A DNA stretch of 64,000 bases, taken from the NCBI RefSeq assembly GCF_913778665.1, contig NZ_CAJYVQ010000008.1, positions 248,001-312,000 of the forward strand. Reading direction: 5' to 3'. The position numbers were made by a program, and so were the translations under genes. Source of the DNA: an uncultured Stenotrophomonas sp. (GTDB lineage Bacteria > Pseudomonadota > Gammaproteobacteria > Xanthomonadales > Xanthomonadaceae). The notes beneath the pieces are model-generated. The model did no database searches. It saw nothing but the letters and a program-made list of their open reading frames with translations, and was not told the origin of the DNA. Positions within the stretch are counted from its first letter, which is position 1. Every line of letters begins with the position of its first letter. Of this stretch, positions 52,601 to 64,000 are shown piece after piece.

Positions 52601-55010
52601 CAGTTCTGCGGGGAGCACGGATGCGGTAAATGGTGGGCAGTTGTTTGCGACTAATGAGCGAATCAGCTCTCTGCAGAATGCATCGAAGTTTGTGAGGGTT
52701 GGCATAGATGGTGAAAGCGAAGCGGCTGTCGCGGGAATATTTGGAGTTGCTATTGGAGATTCTGCGATTGCATCGCCTAAAAGCGAGGGGGGGACTGCAC
52801 TCGGTAGCTTCTCTCAGGCGCTTGGCATCAATTCCGTGGCGCTCGGTCGCGCGGCGATGGTGCATGAACAGGCAATTGAGGGATTCGCGCTGGGTGCAAG
52901 TGCTGCAGTTGAGGTCTCTGGAGGCATAGCATTGGGGGCTCAGGCTCAAGTGAAGGCGTCGGCTCGCAACAGTGTTGCGCTTGGCTACGCTTCATTTGCT
53001 GGCGAAGAGAACACTCTCTCCATCGGTAACACTTCGATCAAGAGGCGAATTGTGAACGTCGCTCGTGGCAAGGACTCCCATGACGCTGCGACCGCTGGTC
53101 AACTTGGCGAAGCTGTTGGAATGTTTGGTGGTGGCGCAAGTTTGGATTCCAATGGGAACCTTAACTCGCCGATCTACAACATCCAAGGCGGGACGCAGAA
53201 CAATGTTGGGGATGCTCTGGCGGCACTGGACAGTGCCGTGGTAACCGGTGGTGCGCGCGTGGACCGCGTGGAGCATCAGCTTCGTTCAGTGTTCCAAGAT
53301 GGGCCTTCTGTCCGCTCTGATGGCTTCGGCCAGATCAACCTCTCCGGTGCCAATGGCATGATCCTGTCCAACCTGGCTGACGGCCGCGTTGCAGCGGGTA
53401 GCCGTGATGCGGTAACTGGCAATCAGCTGTTTGATGTCAAGCAGGACATCGAGAGGAATCGTGCGGGTCTTGAGGACCTCCGGGCTGGTAGTGGCGGAAA
53501 TCCGTTGTTCGGTTCCATGTCTACAGCACAGGGGGGCGTGATCGACTTCGGAGATTCGCGCTTGACGGGGGTTGCTGATGGTTCGCTTTCAAGCGAAAGC
53601 CGCGATGTGGTGAATGGTGGGCAGTTGTTTGCGACCAATGTTCGGATCGATGGTCTGATTGAGCAGGCGCAATACTTCGTTGTCGGCAGCGATGGTCTCA
53701 GTGTCGCTGCTCGGGCGGGCCTCGTTGGTGTAGCTGTAGGCGATGGCGCAGAGGCGTCTCTGAGTACTGAGGGTGCCACTGCAGTTGGCACATACGCCAC
53801 TGCTCGCGGTAAAAACTCAGTGGCGCTGGGGCGTGCTTCTTACGTACATGAGGAAGCAGAGGACGGATTTGCGCTTGGGGGCAGATCCCAGGTCATGACG
53901 TCTGGAGGCGTTGCACTGGGTGCAGAGGCTAGGGTGCTTAATACAGCGGCCAATGGAGTCGCGTTGGGCTTTCAGTCGGTGGCTGATGAGGCAAATACGG
54001 TATCAGTCGGCAGTGCGGGCTTGAAGCGTCGCATCGTCAACGTAGCCAACGGCCGCAACGCCACGGACGCCGCCACCGTCGGCCAGCTCCGCGGGGCGCT
54101 CGCCTCCCTCGGCGGCGACATCGACGCCAACGGCAACATCATCAATCCCACCTTCAACGTGCAGGGCGGCCAGCAGTCCACGCTCAACGATGCCCTGGCC
54201 ACGCTCGATTCGGCCGTCATCACCGGTACCCAGCGCGTGGACCGCGTGGAATCGCAGCTGCGCTCGGTGTTCCAGGACGGCCCCTCGCTCCGTTCCGATG
54301 GCCTGAACCAGCTGAACCTGGCCGGTGCCAACGGCATGGTCCTGTCCAACGTGGCCAACGGCTACGTCGGTGCCGGCAGCCGCGATGCGGTCAACGGCGG
54401 CCAGCTGTACTCGTTGCAGCAGCAGCTCAATGGCCGCGTGGATGGCCTGGAGCAGCGTCTGGACGGCCAGCCGCAGGCACCGCAGTCGCGTGCGCTCACC
54501 ATCGCATCGGCTGATGCCGGTGCGCCGGCCGCCGTACCTGCTGCATCGCCCGAGCCGGAGACCCCCGCCACGCCGCCGTCTGCCGCCGACAACAAGGTGG
54601 CCGACAACGGCACGCCGCCGCCGCCCACCCCGCAGGCCGATGCACCGAAGCCGGAAGCGCCCACTCCGCAGGTGGACACCGCGGAGCTGGAGAAGATGCT
54701 GGCCCGTGCCAACGAGTACAGCGATGGCATCAGCCGCGAGGTCGACCGCCGCCTGGACAAGATGGACAAGCGCTTCAACCGCATGGCGGCCATGAGCAGC
54801 GCGCAGAGCGCAATGGCCATGAACACCGCCGGCCTGAACACCTACAACCGCCTCGGCGCGGGCGTGGGCTACAGCGAGGGGGAATCGGCCATGGCCGTGG
54901 GCTACCAGCGCGTGTTGAACGACAAGGGCTCGGCCACCTTCAGCCTCAATGGTGCCTTCACCAACAGCGGCGAACGCAGCATGGGCGTGGGTGTGGGCAT
55001 CGGCTGGTAA
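49620..55010 (+). CDS. Trimeric autotransporter adhesin
   Basis: 1796-residue type Vc adhesin. It starts with an extended signal region (MNKIYRKLWSTARQCWVVAS) and a hydrophobic core to about residue 58, preceded by AAGGAGA. The passenger has YadA-like head repeats (SVALGRDS, AIAMGSVAEASGAHAMALGG), necks (KRRIVNVADGAVSSSSYDAVNG) and stalk repeats; three 95-residue stalk units recur at 285-bp spacing from 51660. A 328-residue module is duplicated near residues 1000-1660. The end holds a Pro-rich linker, a coiled coil and the YadA anchor barrel (LNTYNRLGAGVGYSEGESAMAVGYQRVL ... GVGVGIGW). Promotes adhesion or biofilm in relatives. Confidence 0.95.
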   Translation: MNKIYRKLWSTARQCWVVASELTTARGKAAPATRVGASPILLAALAGALVLPGAQASHFLGCDTRAGGQLVRCAPFAGHTDGVNYADAANGSENYMGFGAGNYTDGSYSTSFGNSSYAKGDYVAVFGHGARTTDGYSAVFGARALGDGLGTSAFGNDAKARGKNSLAFGSGAQTADGGGEDRIAIGGDAHAGNSGYTGAISIGGRARSTYDGVSLGFQANAQAAGAVALGKGAQAQQTGSVALGRDSIATQTDTVSVGNATKKRRIVNVADGAVSSSSYDAVNGRTLQREKNTLNASIGTVRTAASTAKTAADNARSVADRALAQATTNGYAVATGSPITDTNKATASGDVSVAMGHSARAEGLAAAAFGNGAKALANNAIAMGSVAEASGAHAMALGGNSKATHDNSVALGERSVTTGTDQISVGNATLKRNIVNVKDGRLAAGSSEVVTGNQLHATNTQVNAVKARLDAAAVALGSAAAAEGGGASASAALGSGAKAYNSNGIALGADARANVDAAGNKSTGTGGVALGANSRSGNGAVAAGLRASAVGDRAVAMGNGAAADATHATAVGHNAVASANQSTAIGRESAASGSFSTALGNIAKASGASAVALGDRAQATHAGSVALGNGSVTTGNNQVSVGTTTSQRKIVNVGDGALNATSTDAVTGRQLHDTNQRMSGLVKQASASGNLYLGAENTGNVLTVSNKDGGKRYLNGVQNATLSASSSDAVTGQQLFATNNNVTTAQDTATAARTAAGNAQTTANAAVAKADALGGLVSQVSATGNVRVGGENTGTTLDIRNKSNANRKLSGVADAALNGTSTEAVTGRQLNTTNTNVTTAQNTATAAQTAAGTAQTTANSAVAKADALGGLVSQVSGSGNVRLGSENTGNVVDVANKNGGKRRVYNIADGVVSRGSTDAVTGSQLFATNELVRVQGEALTAHDGRIADNRSELQKLRGEFDNFDPDLDGVVKFDADGHVDVAGGKVKGVAAGDISSAGSTDAVNGGQLFATNERISSLQNASKFVRVGIDGESEAAVAGIFGVAIGDSAIASPKSEGGTALGSFSQALGINSVALGRAAMVHEQAIEGFALGASAAVEVSGGIALGAQAQVKASARNSVALGYASFAGEENTLSIGNTSIKRRIVNVARGKDSHDAATAGQLGEAVGMFGGGASLDSNGNLNSPIYNIQGGTQNNVGDALAALDSAVVTGGARVDRVEHQLRSVFQDGPSVRSDGFGQINLSGANGMILSNLADGRVAAGSRDAVTGNQLFDVKQDIERNRAGLEDLRAGSGGNPLFGSMSTAQGGVIDFGDSRLTGVADGSLSSESRDVVNGGQLFATNVRIDGLIEQAQYFVVGSDGLSVAARAGLVGVAVGDGAEASLSTEGATAVGTYATARGKNSVALGRASYVHEEAEDGFALGGRSQVMTSGGVALGAEARVLNTAANGVALGFQSVADEANTVSVGSAGLKRRIVNVANGRNATDAATVGQLRGALASLGGDIDANGNIINPTFNVQGGQQSTLNDALATLDSAVITGTQRVDRVESQLRSVFQDGPSLRSDGLNQLNLAGANGMVLSNVANGYVGAGSRDAVNGGQLYSLQQQLNGRVDGLEQRLDGQPQAPQSRALTIASADAGAPAAVPAASPEPETPATPPSAADNKVADNGTPPPPTPQADAPKPEAPTPQVDTAELEKMLARANEYSDGISREVDRRLDKMDKRFNRMAAMSSAQSAMAMNTAGLNTYNRLGAGVGYSEGESAMAVGYQRVLNDKGSATFSLNGAFTNSGERSMGVGVGIGW
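51660..52514 (+). repeat. Three 285-bp tandem stalk repeats in the adhesin gene
   Basis: Equivalent codons (the Leu of GLVKQAS / GLVSQVS) lie at 51660, 51945 and 52230, an exact 285-base period (95 residues). Each unit has a GN-x-LG-ENTG strand motif, a neck and a TTAQ(N/D)TATAA coiled coil. The last unit diverges in its distal part, so its end is approximate. Confidence 0.8.
52617..54410 (+). repeat. Duplicated 984-bp head-neck-stalk module in the adhesin gene
   Basis: The shared stretch TGGTGGGCAGTTGTTTGCGA occurs at 52631 and 53615, 984 bases apart. Each copy then runs through a VGI/VGS-DG head, an EGFALGxxxxV block, KRRIVNVA, AALDSAVVTG/ATLDSAVITG and RSVFQDGPS. Most of this region is AT-richer than the flanks. 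Confidence 0.75.
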
Positions 55011-55079
55011 GCCATGACGCCCCGGCGTGGTGCGCGTAACGGGCCCCGCCGCGTCGGGGCATTGGCGGAGGAGATGGCA

Positions 55080-55829
55080 ATGTACGGTTGGGTACGTCGA
55101 TTCATGAGCTACCGCAGCTTCTATCTGTGGCGCGCGCGGTATCGCTATTACACCCGCCATCTGGATGCCTGGACGCTGACTACCCTGCTGTGCCTGTCGG
55201 GGATGGTCGTGGTGCTCTGGTATTACTGGCAGTTCACCAACGTGCCACCGCCGCGGGTGCATCCGCAGGCGGCGGCCCTACGGTTGGAGAGCGTCTCCCA
55301 CGAGGCGATCAACCGCATCGTGCTGGTGCGCCACGGCGGCAACCCGTCGGGCCAGGAGTTCACCACTGCTGCCGGCATCCGCGCCAACGCACAGCGGACG
55401 ATGCGGGTACGGCAGACGCTGGAAAGCGAAATGGTCTGGCGGCTGAAGGCCCATATGCTGGCGGACATCGCCGATTACATTGACGCCACGGATGGCTGCG
55501 CACCCTACCAGTGCACGCAGGTGGTGGACCGCATCACGTCGTTGCGGGAGGCGGCAATGGAGAACGCGGCGACCAACCGGGCGCTGCAGCGGATCCTCGA
55601 TGGCCCCGACGATCTGGTGCCCTGCTTGGAAAGCAGTAACCGCCAGCGGCTGAAGACGGGATGGTCGGATCCGTTCAACGATGTCTACTACCAGACCTGG
55701 TTGCTGAATGATCTGCATACGATGCATGCGCGGATGATGACCGAGTATCCCAAACGGGCCCCGCTGCCGTGGCTGGCGGCGTGGTTGAGTGACCCGGAAC
55801 CGCCGCGCGATGCAGGAATGCCGCTGTAG
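55080..55829 (+). CDS. Unknown single-span membrane protein
   Basis: 249-residue protein with one predicted helix (about residues 30-50, LTTLLCLSGMVVVLWYYWQF) after a basic, Tyr/Arg-rich N-terminus (RFMSYRSFYLWRARYRYYTRH), so the bulk probably faces the periplasm. Two Cys (DGCAPYQC) may form a disulfide. GGAGGAG at 55068-55074 supports ATG 55080 over 55014 or 55074. I recognise no family. Only about 70 bases separate it from the adhesin, so a shared transcript is plausible. Its stop TAG is the head of a SMAG repeat (CTG TAG AGC CGG). Confidence 0.65.
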   Translation: MYGWVRRFMSYRSFYLWRARYRYYTRHLDAWTLTTLLCLSGMVVVLWYYWQFTNVPPPRVHPQAAALRLESVSHEAINRIVLVRHGGNPSGQEFTTAAGIRANAQRTMRVRQTLESEMVWRLKAHMLADIADYIDATDGCAPYQCTQVVDRITSLREAAMENAATNRALQRILDGPDDLVPCLESSNRQRLKTGWSDPFNDVYYQTWLLNDLHTMHARMMTEYPKRAPLPWLAAWLSDPEPPRDAGMPL

Positions 55830-55853
55830 AGCCGGGCCCGCGCTCGGCTGCGT
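55825..55853. repeat. SMAG-type REP overlapping a stop codon
   Basis: TGTAGAGCCGGGC ... GCTCGGCTGC with imperfect arms. Its TAG ends the upstream gene. Two further palindromes follow: GTGCGGACC-AAC-GGTTCGCAC (55886-55906) and a GGTAG-headed unit read on the minus strand (about 55934-55957). Confidence 0.7.
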
Positions 55854-55960
55854 TCCAGCCAGACAACCAGGCAGCCCGAAGCACAGTGCGGACCAACGGT
55901 TCGCACCCACCCAGGGCAGGTGCCGCTGCGCTCGCCGGCCAAGGGCCAGCGCTACCGTCG

Positions 55961-56605
55961 TCATCCGCCGATGTACGCGGTGATCTCCGCTTCCGCCAGC
56001 ACCTGCCGCAACTGCGCGACAGACGCGCGCCGCATCGGCTTCTCATCCACCGGCGACAACGGTGCTTGGCGCAGGGCGTCGTACGGCAGTACGGCCAGGT
56101 CGAAGGTCAGCTCCTCGGCACTGAACACCCACACCGGCACGTCCAGGCTGCGCTCGCGGTCCATGCGCAGGCGGCGTACCCGCGATTCTGCGGGAATGCC
56201 ATGCTCGTCCAGGAAGCGATGCACGGCCTCCGGTTCATCGCTGTGCAGGTGCAGCTGCACGGGGCTGTTGGCGTCGGCGGTGCCGTCCAGCACCGGGCCG
56301 GCCAGGCGCGGGGAGAAGCTGTGCAGGAACTCCAGCGCACGCATTGCGGCCTCGCGACGACGCTGCAGTTCGTTGCCGTGCTGGGGCCCGGAGAACAGCC
56401 GCTGGTACTCGCGCAGGGCGTCTTCGATCTCGGTGTTGCGAGGCAGGGAGGCATCGTCGTGGATGCCGAGCCGGCTGGCGGCCTTCAACTTGGCCTGGTG
56501 GTAGTCGCGGATGCCGCCTTCGGCCATCAGGCGGGCGGCTTCGTGGGCGAGGCGGTGGCGCCGCTCGCGGGTCTGGCTGGCAGCATGCTGACGGGCGCGG
56601 TGCAT
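55961..56605 (-). CDS. Conserved protein of unknown function
   Basis: 214 residues, cytoplasmic, no signal or membrane span. The N-terminal half is helical and very basic (RERRHRLAHEAARLMAEGGIRDYHQAKLKAASRLG), containing a GIRDYHQAK motif that looks conserved; the C-terminal half is beta-rich (QLHLHSDEPEAVHRFLDEHGIP, WVFSAEELTFDLAVLPYD) and ends in a helix. I do not recognise an enzyme motif. It stands alone on the minus strand between repeat clusters. Start ATG at 56605. Confidence 0.65.
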   Translation of the reverse strand: MHRARQHAASQTRERRHRLAHEAARLMAEGGIRDYHQAKLKAASRLGIHDDASLPRNTEIEDALREYQRLFSGPQHGNELQRRREAAMRALEFLHSFSPRLAGPVLDGTADANSPVQLHLHSDEPEAVHRFLDEHGIPAESRVRRLRMDRERSLDVPVWVFSAEELTFDLAVLPYDALRQAPLSPVDEKPMRRASVAQLRQVLAEAEITAYIGG

Positions 56606-56691
56606 GCGATGACTCCCTGTTGCGACCTGGCTACAGACTAGCGCACGGATGTGACATCTGCGTCGGTATGACCGATGTTGCTGCTCTGGCA

Positions 56692-56797
56692 GGTGCCGAC
56701 CAAGGTTGGCCGCTACCGGGGCAGGGCAGGCCGTTGATCCTGTAGAGCCGGGCCCATGCTCGGCTCTGCAAAGGCGGGGCCAACCAGGGTTGGCACC
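56692..56797. repeat. Cluster of three SMAG-type palindromes
   Basis: Imperfect unit at 56692-56718 (GCCGACC-AA-GGTTGGC then CGCTACC), TGTAGAGCCGGGC-CCAT-GCTCGGCTCTGCA at 56741-56770 and GGGGCCAACC/GTTGGCACCC at 56777-56797. They fill the 207-base gap between the unknown gene and mrcA; no gene is visible there. Confidence 0.7.
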
Positions 56798-56812
56798 CGC
56801 CCCACCTGCCTC

Positions 56813-60513
<3,701 letters not shown>

Positions 60514-60514
<1 letters not shown>

Positions 60515-61398
60515 TGGCACGCATCAATCTATTGCCCTGGCGCGCCGAGCGGCGCAAGCAACGCCAGCGCGAGTTCTACGCAATGCTGGGCATGGCCGCG
60601 ATCGGTGGCCTGCTGCTGTCGTTGATGATCTGGTTCTATTACGACCGCCAGGTGAGCGGCCAGATGGACCGCAATGCCTATCTGTCGGCCGAGATCGAGA
60701 AGGTCAAGGAACAGAACAAGGAGATCGATCGCCTTGACGCGCAGAAGGACCGCTTGCTGGCGCGCAAGAAGGTGATCGAGGAACTGCAGGCCAAGCGTTC
60801 GCAGATGGTCCATCTGTTCGACGCGCTGGTGCGCACCATCCCCGATGGCGTGGTGCTGACCGCACTGAAGCAGGAAGGGGATGTGCTGACCCTGGAAGGG
60901 CGGACCCAGTCCAACGCCCGCGTTTCGGCGTATATGCGCAACCTGGAGACCTCCGGCTGGATGACCAACCCGGAGCTGTCGATCATCGAGGCGCGTGAGC
61001 CAGAGAAGGACAAGGACGGCAAGCTGGGTCCGGTGACCGATATCAAGGCGTTGCCGTATGTGTTCGTGGTCAAGGTGAAGCTGCCGGCCCAGAGCGAAGA
61101 GGTCGCGGCGACCCCCGGCCTGAACGCGGATGGCACGGTGGCTGCCGCACCGTCGGCACCGGCTCCGGTGGCACCGCTTGCCGCCAGCCCGGACGCTGCC
61201 GCATCGGCTGCGGGCCACACCGCGGCGCCGCCGGCATCGGCGCCTGCAGCACCCGCTGCCAGCGCTCCGGCCGCTGCCCCGGCCAAGCCGGATCAACCGG
61301 CCGCACCGGCGGCCAAGCCGGCCCCGAAGCCTGAGGGGAGCCGCTTGGCGCAGCCGCCGCAGGCCTTCTCTGCGCCGCTGCGGGGGGACCGCGCATGA
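60514..61398 (+). CDS. pilN: Type IV pilus assembly protein PilN
   Basis: 294 residues. The PilM-binding tail MARINLLPWR is at the very start, then a membrane helix (about 24-42), a periplasmic coiled coil (AEIEKVKEQNKEIDRLDAQKDRLL) and the ferredoxin-like domain. From about residue 205 there is an Ala/Pro-rich tail of roughly 90 residues, which the shorter pseudomonad PilN (about 198 residues) lacks. Its ATG overlaps the pilM stop (TGATG). Confidence 0.94.
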
Positions 61399-62069
61399 GC
61401 CAGAAGATCGATCTGAAGAACCTGGATTTCAACGACATCGGCAACTGGCCGCAGAAGGCCAAGATCGTCTTCTGTTCGCTGCTGGCGCTGGTCATCATGT
61501 TCCTGGCGTGGATGCTGCTGATCAGCGGCAAGCGCGAGGAACTGGCCGGCCTGGAGTCGAAGGAAGTCGAGCTGCGCGCCGAGTTCACCAAGCAGCAGGA
61601 GCGTGCGGTGAACCTGGCACCGCTGAAGCAGCAGCTGGCGCAGATGGAGCAGGTCCTGCAGCAGATGCTGCGGCAGCTGCCAAGCAAGACCGAAATGCCA
61701 GATCTGATCATCGATATCTCACAGACCGCGCTGTCCAGCGGCCTGACCAACGAGCTGTTCGAGCCGGAGCAGGAGCAGGTCAAGGAGTTCTACGCCGAAA
61801 AGCCGATCAAGCTGCGGATGGTGGGCAGCTACCACCAGTTCGGCGCCTTCGTCAGTGGCGTGGCCTCGCTGCCGCGGGTGGTGATCCTGACCATGCACGA
61901 CATCAACCTCAAGCCCAAGGACAAGACCAAGGGCAACGTTCGCAGCGGCGCGCTGGAACTGTCCGGTACGGTCAAGACCTATCGCTATCTGGACGAAACC
62001 GAAGTGCAGGCCCAGCAGGCTGCAGCCGATGCTGAGGCGAAGAAGAAGGGCAAGGGGGCCAAGAAGTGA
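61395..62069 (+). CDS. pilO: Type IV pilus assembly protein PilO
   Basis: 224 residues: short cytoplasmic start, one membrane helix (about 28-48, IVFCSLLALVIMFLAWMLLI), coiled coil (KREELAGLESKEVELRAEFTKQQE) and a periplasmic core (MVGSYHQFGAFVSGVASLPRVVIL). It dimerises with PilN. The C-terminus is a Lys/Ala tail. ATGA overlap with pilN and TGATG overlap with pilP mark a coupled operon. Confidence 0.95.
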   Translation: MSQKIDLKNLDFNDIGNWPQKAKIVFCSLLALVIMFLAWMLLISGKREELAGLESKEVELRAEFTKQQERAVNLAPLKQQLAQMEQVLQQMLRQLPSKTEMPDLIIDISQTALSSGLTNELFEPEQEQVKEFYAEKPIKLRMVGSYHQFGAFVSGVASLPRVVILTMHDINLKPKDKTKGNVRSGALELSGTVKTYRYLDETEVQAQQAAADAEAKKKGKGAKK

Positions 62070-62602
62070 TGCGCACGTACATCGCACGCAGTGCAATGGC
62101 GTTGACGGTCCTGTTGCTGGCGGCCTGTGGTCGTGGCGTGACCAGCACGCCTGGCGATGCACCCAACCTCGAGAAGTGGGTGGAAGGCGAGCGTGCGCGA
62201 CCGGCACAGCCGCTGGAGCCGCTGCCGGTGATGCAGCAGTTCGAGACCTTCGAGTACTCCGCGCAGGGCATGCGCGATCCGTTCACCGATGCCTGGACCA
62301 ATCCGCAGCAGGGGAACGGCGGATTGCGTCCGGATCCAAACCGACGCAAGGAGCCGCTGGAAGGCTTCCCGCTGGACGCGCTGGACATGGTCGGTACCAT
62401 CGGCACCGGCGGTGGCACCGTGGCGCTGGTGATGGGGCCGGACAAAGTGACCTACCGGGTGCGCCCGGGCGGCTACCTGGGGCAGAGCGACGGGCGGGTC
62501 ACGGCGGTCTTCGAAGACCGCGTGGAGCTTATCGAACTGGTGCCGGATGGCGCGGGCGGCTGGCTGGAACGGCCGGCAATGCTCTCGCTTGAAGATCAAT
62601 GA
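62069..62602 (+). CDS. pilP: Type IV pilus lipoprotein PilP
   Basis: 177-residue inner-membrane lipoprotein (LLLAACG lipobox, Cys at about residue 19). The disordered linker contains FEYSAQGMRDPF, the segment that joins the PilN/PilO heterodimer, and the C-terminal beta domain (LVMGPDKVTYRVRPGGYLGQSDGRVTAVFEDRVEL) contacts the PilQ secretin. The ATG at 62069 is preferred over the GTG at 62066. Confidence 0.95.
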   Translation: MRTYIARSAMALTVLLLAACGRGVTSTPGDAPNLEKWVEGERARPAQPLEPLPVMQQFETFEYSAQGMRDPFTDAWTNPQQGNGGLRPDPNRRKEPLEGFPLDALDMVGTIGTGGGTVALVMGPDKVTYRVRPGGYLGQSDGRVTAVFEDRVELIELVPDGAGGWLERPAMLSLEDQ

Positions 62603-62623
62603 TCGTTTACTGGGGATAGCACG

Positions 62624-64000
62624 ATGACCTTTCACCAAGCCAAGGGGCTGCGTCCCATCCGGCGCTCTACCTTGAACCGTGTCAGCGCGCTGGGAGTCGC
62701 GCTGATGCTGGCCTGCGCTCCGGCGCTGGCCGCCGCACCGGCGGAGAAGCCGGTGGGCACCACTGTTGCCCCGCCCACGGCGCCGGCCGGCCTGTCGGTG
62801 TCCAAGATCGACTTCAAGCGCGGTGACGATGGCGCCGGTCGCCTGATCGTGCAGTTCGACGGTCAAGGCGCTATCCCGGATCTGCGCACGCAGGGCAACA
62901 GCGTCGTGGTTGATGTTGGCAATGCCCGCTTGCCGGCCAACCTGCAGAAGCCGATGAACGTCACCGACTTCGCCACGCCGGTGCAGCGCATCGATCCGAA
63001 GCCGTCCGGTGCCGGCACCCAGCTGGTGTTGAGCACCGGCGGTGCAGTGGAGTCGCTGGCCTACCAGAGCGGCAACGAGTACGTGGTCGAGATCAGCCCG
63101 CGGCAGGCTCCGGCCGCTGTCGGTGCGGTCACTGCCGGCAGCGTCACCCAGGCCGCAAAGGCCGTCGGCCAGCGTGGCTTCACCGGCAAGCCGGTGACCT
63201 TCAACTTCCAGGACGTGCCGGTGCGCACCGTGCTGCAGTTGATCGCCGAGGAGTCCAACCTCAACGTGGTGGCCTCAGATTCGGTGCAGGGCAATGTGAC
63301 CCTGCGCCTGGTCAATGTGCCGTGGGACCAGGCACTGGACATCGTTCTGCGTGCCAAGGGCCTGGACAAGCGCCGCGACGGCAGCGTGATCTGGGTTGCT
63401 CCGCAGGCCGAACTGGCCAAGTTCGAGCAGGAGAAGGAAGACGCGCGCATCGCCATCGAGAACCGCGAAGACCTGGTTACCGACTACGTCCAGATCAACT
63501 ATCACAGCGCTACGCAGATCTTCAAGGCACTGACCGAGGCCAAGGGGATTGGTGGCAGCAGCGGGGGCGGCGGCGGTGGCAGTGGTGGTTCGGCCTCGCA
63601 GGAAGACAGCGGCTTCCTGTCCGCACGCGGTCGCATCGTTGCCGATGAACGTACCAATACGCTGATGATCAGCGACATCCCGAAGAAGATCGCACGCATG
63701 CGTGAGCTGATCGGGGTGATTGATCGTCCGGTCGACCAGGTACTGATCGAAAGCCGCATCGTCATTGCCACCGATACCTTCGCTCGCGAGCTGGGTGCGA
63801 AGTTCGGCATCAGTGGCAGCCGTGACAATGTGTACTTCGGTGGCAACCTGGATGCCAATGCCGACACCATCAAATCGCAGGCCGATACGGCCGCTGCCAA
63901 TGCCAAGGCCTATCGCGACTGGCAGGCCGGTGGCAGTGTCGGGCCGGCGCCGGTTCCGCTAATGTCGGCGATCAAGCGTGGCCTGAACTTCAACCTGCCG
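62624..64000 (+). CDS. pilQ: Type IV pilus secretin PilQ (partial, 5' part)
   Basis: 459 codons of an open frame cut by the window end. After a signal peptide (ending about residue 36, APALAAA), it carries one AMIN domain (SVSKIDFKRGDDGAGRLIVQF), the STN/N0 domain (VTFNFQDVPVRTVLQLIAEESNLNVVASDSV) and the N1 domain (VTDYVQINYHSATQIFKAL), interrupted by a Gly/Ser linker near residues 306-326, then DERTNTLMISDIPKKIARMRELIGVIDRP leading to the secretin barrel. It forms the outer-membrane pore for the pilus. Pseudomonad PilQ usually has two AMIN domains; only one is visible here. Confidence 0.95.
   Translation, partial: MTFHQAKGLRPIRRSTLNRVSALGVALMLACAPALAAAPAEKPVGTTVAPPTAPAGLSVSKIDFKRGDDGAGRLIVQFDGQGAIPDLRTQGNSVVVDVGNARLPANLQKPMNVTDFATPVQRIDPKPSGAGTQLVLSTGGAVESLAYQSGNEYVVEISPRQAPAAVGAVTAGSVTQAAKAVGQRGFTGKPVTFNFQDVPVRTVLQLIAEESNLNVVASDSVQGNVTLRLVNVPWDQALDIVLRAKGLDKRRDGSVIWVAPQAELAKFEQEKEDARIAIENREDLVTDYVQINYHSATQIFKALTEAKGIGGSSGGGGGGSGGSASQEDSGFLSARGRIVADERTNTLMISDIPKKIARMRELIGVIDRPVDQVLIESRIVIATDTFARELGAKFGISGSRDNVYFGGNLDANADTIKSQADTAAANAKAYRDWQAGGSVGPAPVPLMSAIKRGLNFNLP

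Noticed and set aside
49900-54400. Regular repeats that might suggest a CRISPR array
   Set aside because: The repeats are in-frame coding units of a trimeric autotransporter; there are no short identical repeats with unique spacers and no cas genes.

Overview
The window is high-GC chromosomal DNA that reads as a gammaproteobacterium of the Xanthomonadaceae, most likely Stenotrophomonas (S. maltophilia complex). Three things point there: dense short palindromes with a GTAG head (the SMAG family of REP-like repeats known from S. maltophilia), an intrinsic-type catB acetyltransferase, and protein sequences and gene orders of xanthomonad type (mrcA divergent from pilMNOPQ; gmk-rpoZ-spoT). This assignment is inferred from the sequence; no database was searched.

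Layout. Bases 1-9.4 kb hold housekeeping and small metabolic genes: a DUF3829-type lipoprotein, a voltage-gated K+ channel, argD, a HAD phosphatase, azurin, hemL, thiE, rubredoxin, a SirB1-type protein, a DUF192 lipoprotein, rpiA and an EVE-domain protein. Bases 9.4-12.9 kb hold the conserved cell-division/6S neighbourhood: fthC, 6S RNA, zapA and a ZapB-like coiled coil, divergent from ygfB-pepP. Bases 12.9-21.6 kb carry a repeat-rich spacer, pepQ, a PilZ/DUF1631 pair, the overlapping run rph-VOC-rdgB plus hemW, and yicC.

Bases 21.6-32.1 kb form a complete selenium unit on the minus strand: the three-subunit formate dehydrogenase (fdhA with an in-frame UGA and a SECIS hairpin, then fdhB and fdhC), fdhE, selA, selB, the tRNA-Sec gene and selD. 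Together these make selenophosphate, charge and convert tRNA-Sec, decode the UGA, and mature the one enzyme here that needs it.

Bases 32.3-42.6 kb are gmk-rpoZ-spoT, a catB gene sitting where ridA-recG would be expected to follow directly, then ridA-recG, a nucleoside hydrolase, the zinc-free L31 paralogue rpmE2 and gltA. Bases 42.8-55.8 kb are accessory surface functions: a polytopic membrane protein with a 23-residue partner, a CS1/alternate chaperone-usher fimbrial operon (major subunit, usher, tip protein, chaperone), a 1796-residue trimeric autotransporter and an unknown single-span protein. Bases 56-64 kb hold an unknown protein, mrcA (PBP1a), and divergently the type IV pilus alignment operon pilMNOP with pilQ running off the window end.

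Beyond the genes, the main signals are (i) a composite palindromic element in three copies with a fixed core and arms that differ between copies yet stay self-complementary, (ii) four genes whose stop codon is the TAG of a GTAG-type repeat head, and (iii) AT-richer mosaic segments inside the fimbrial tip protein and the autotransporter.
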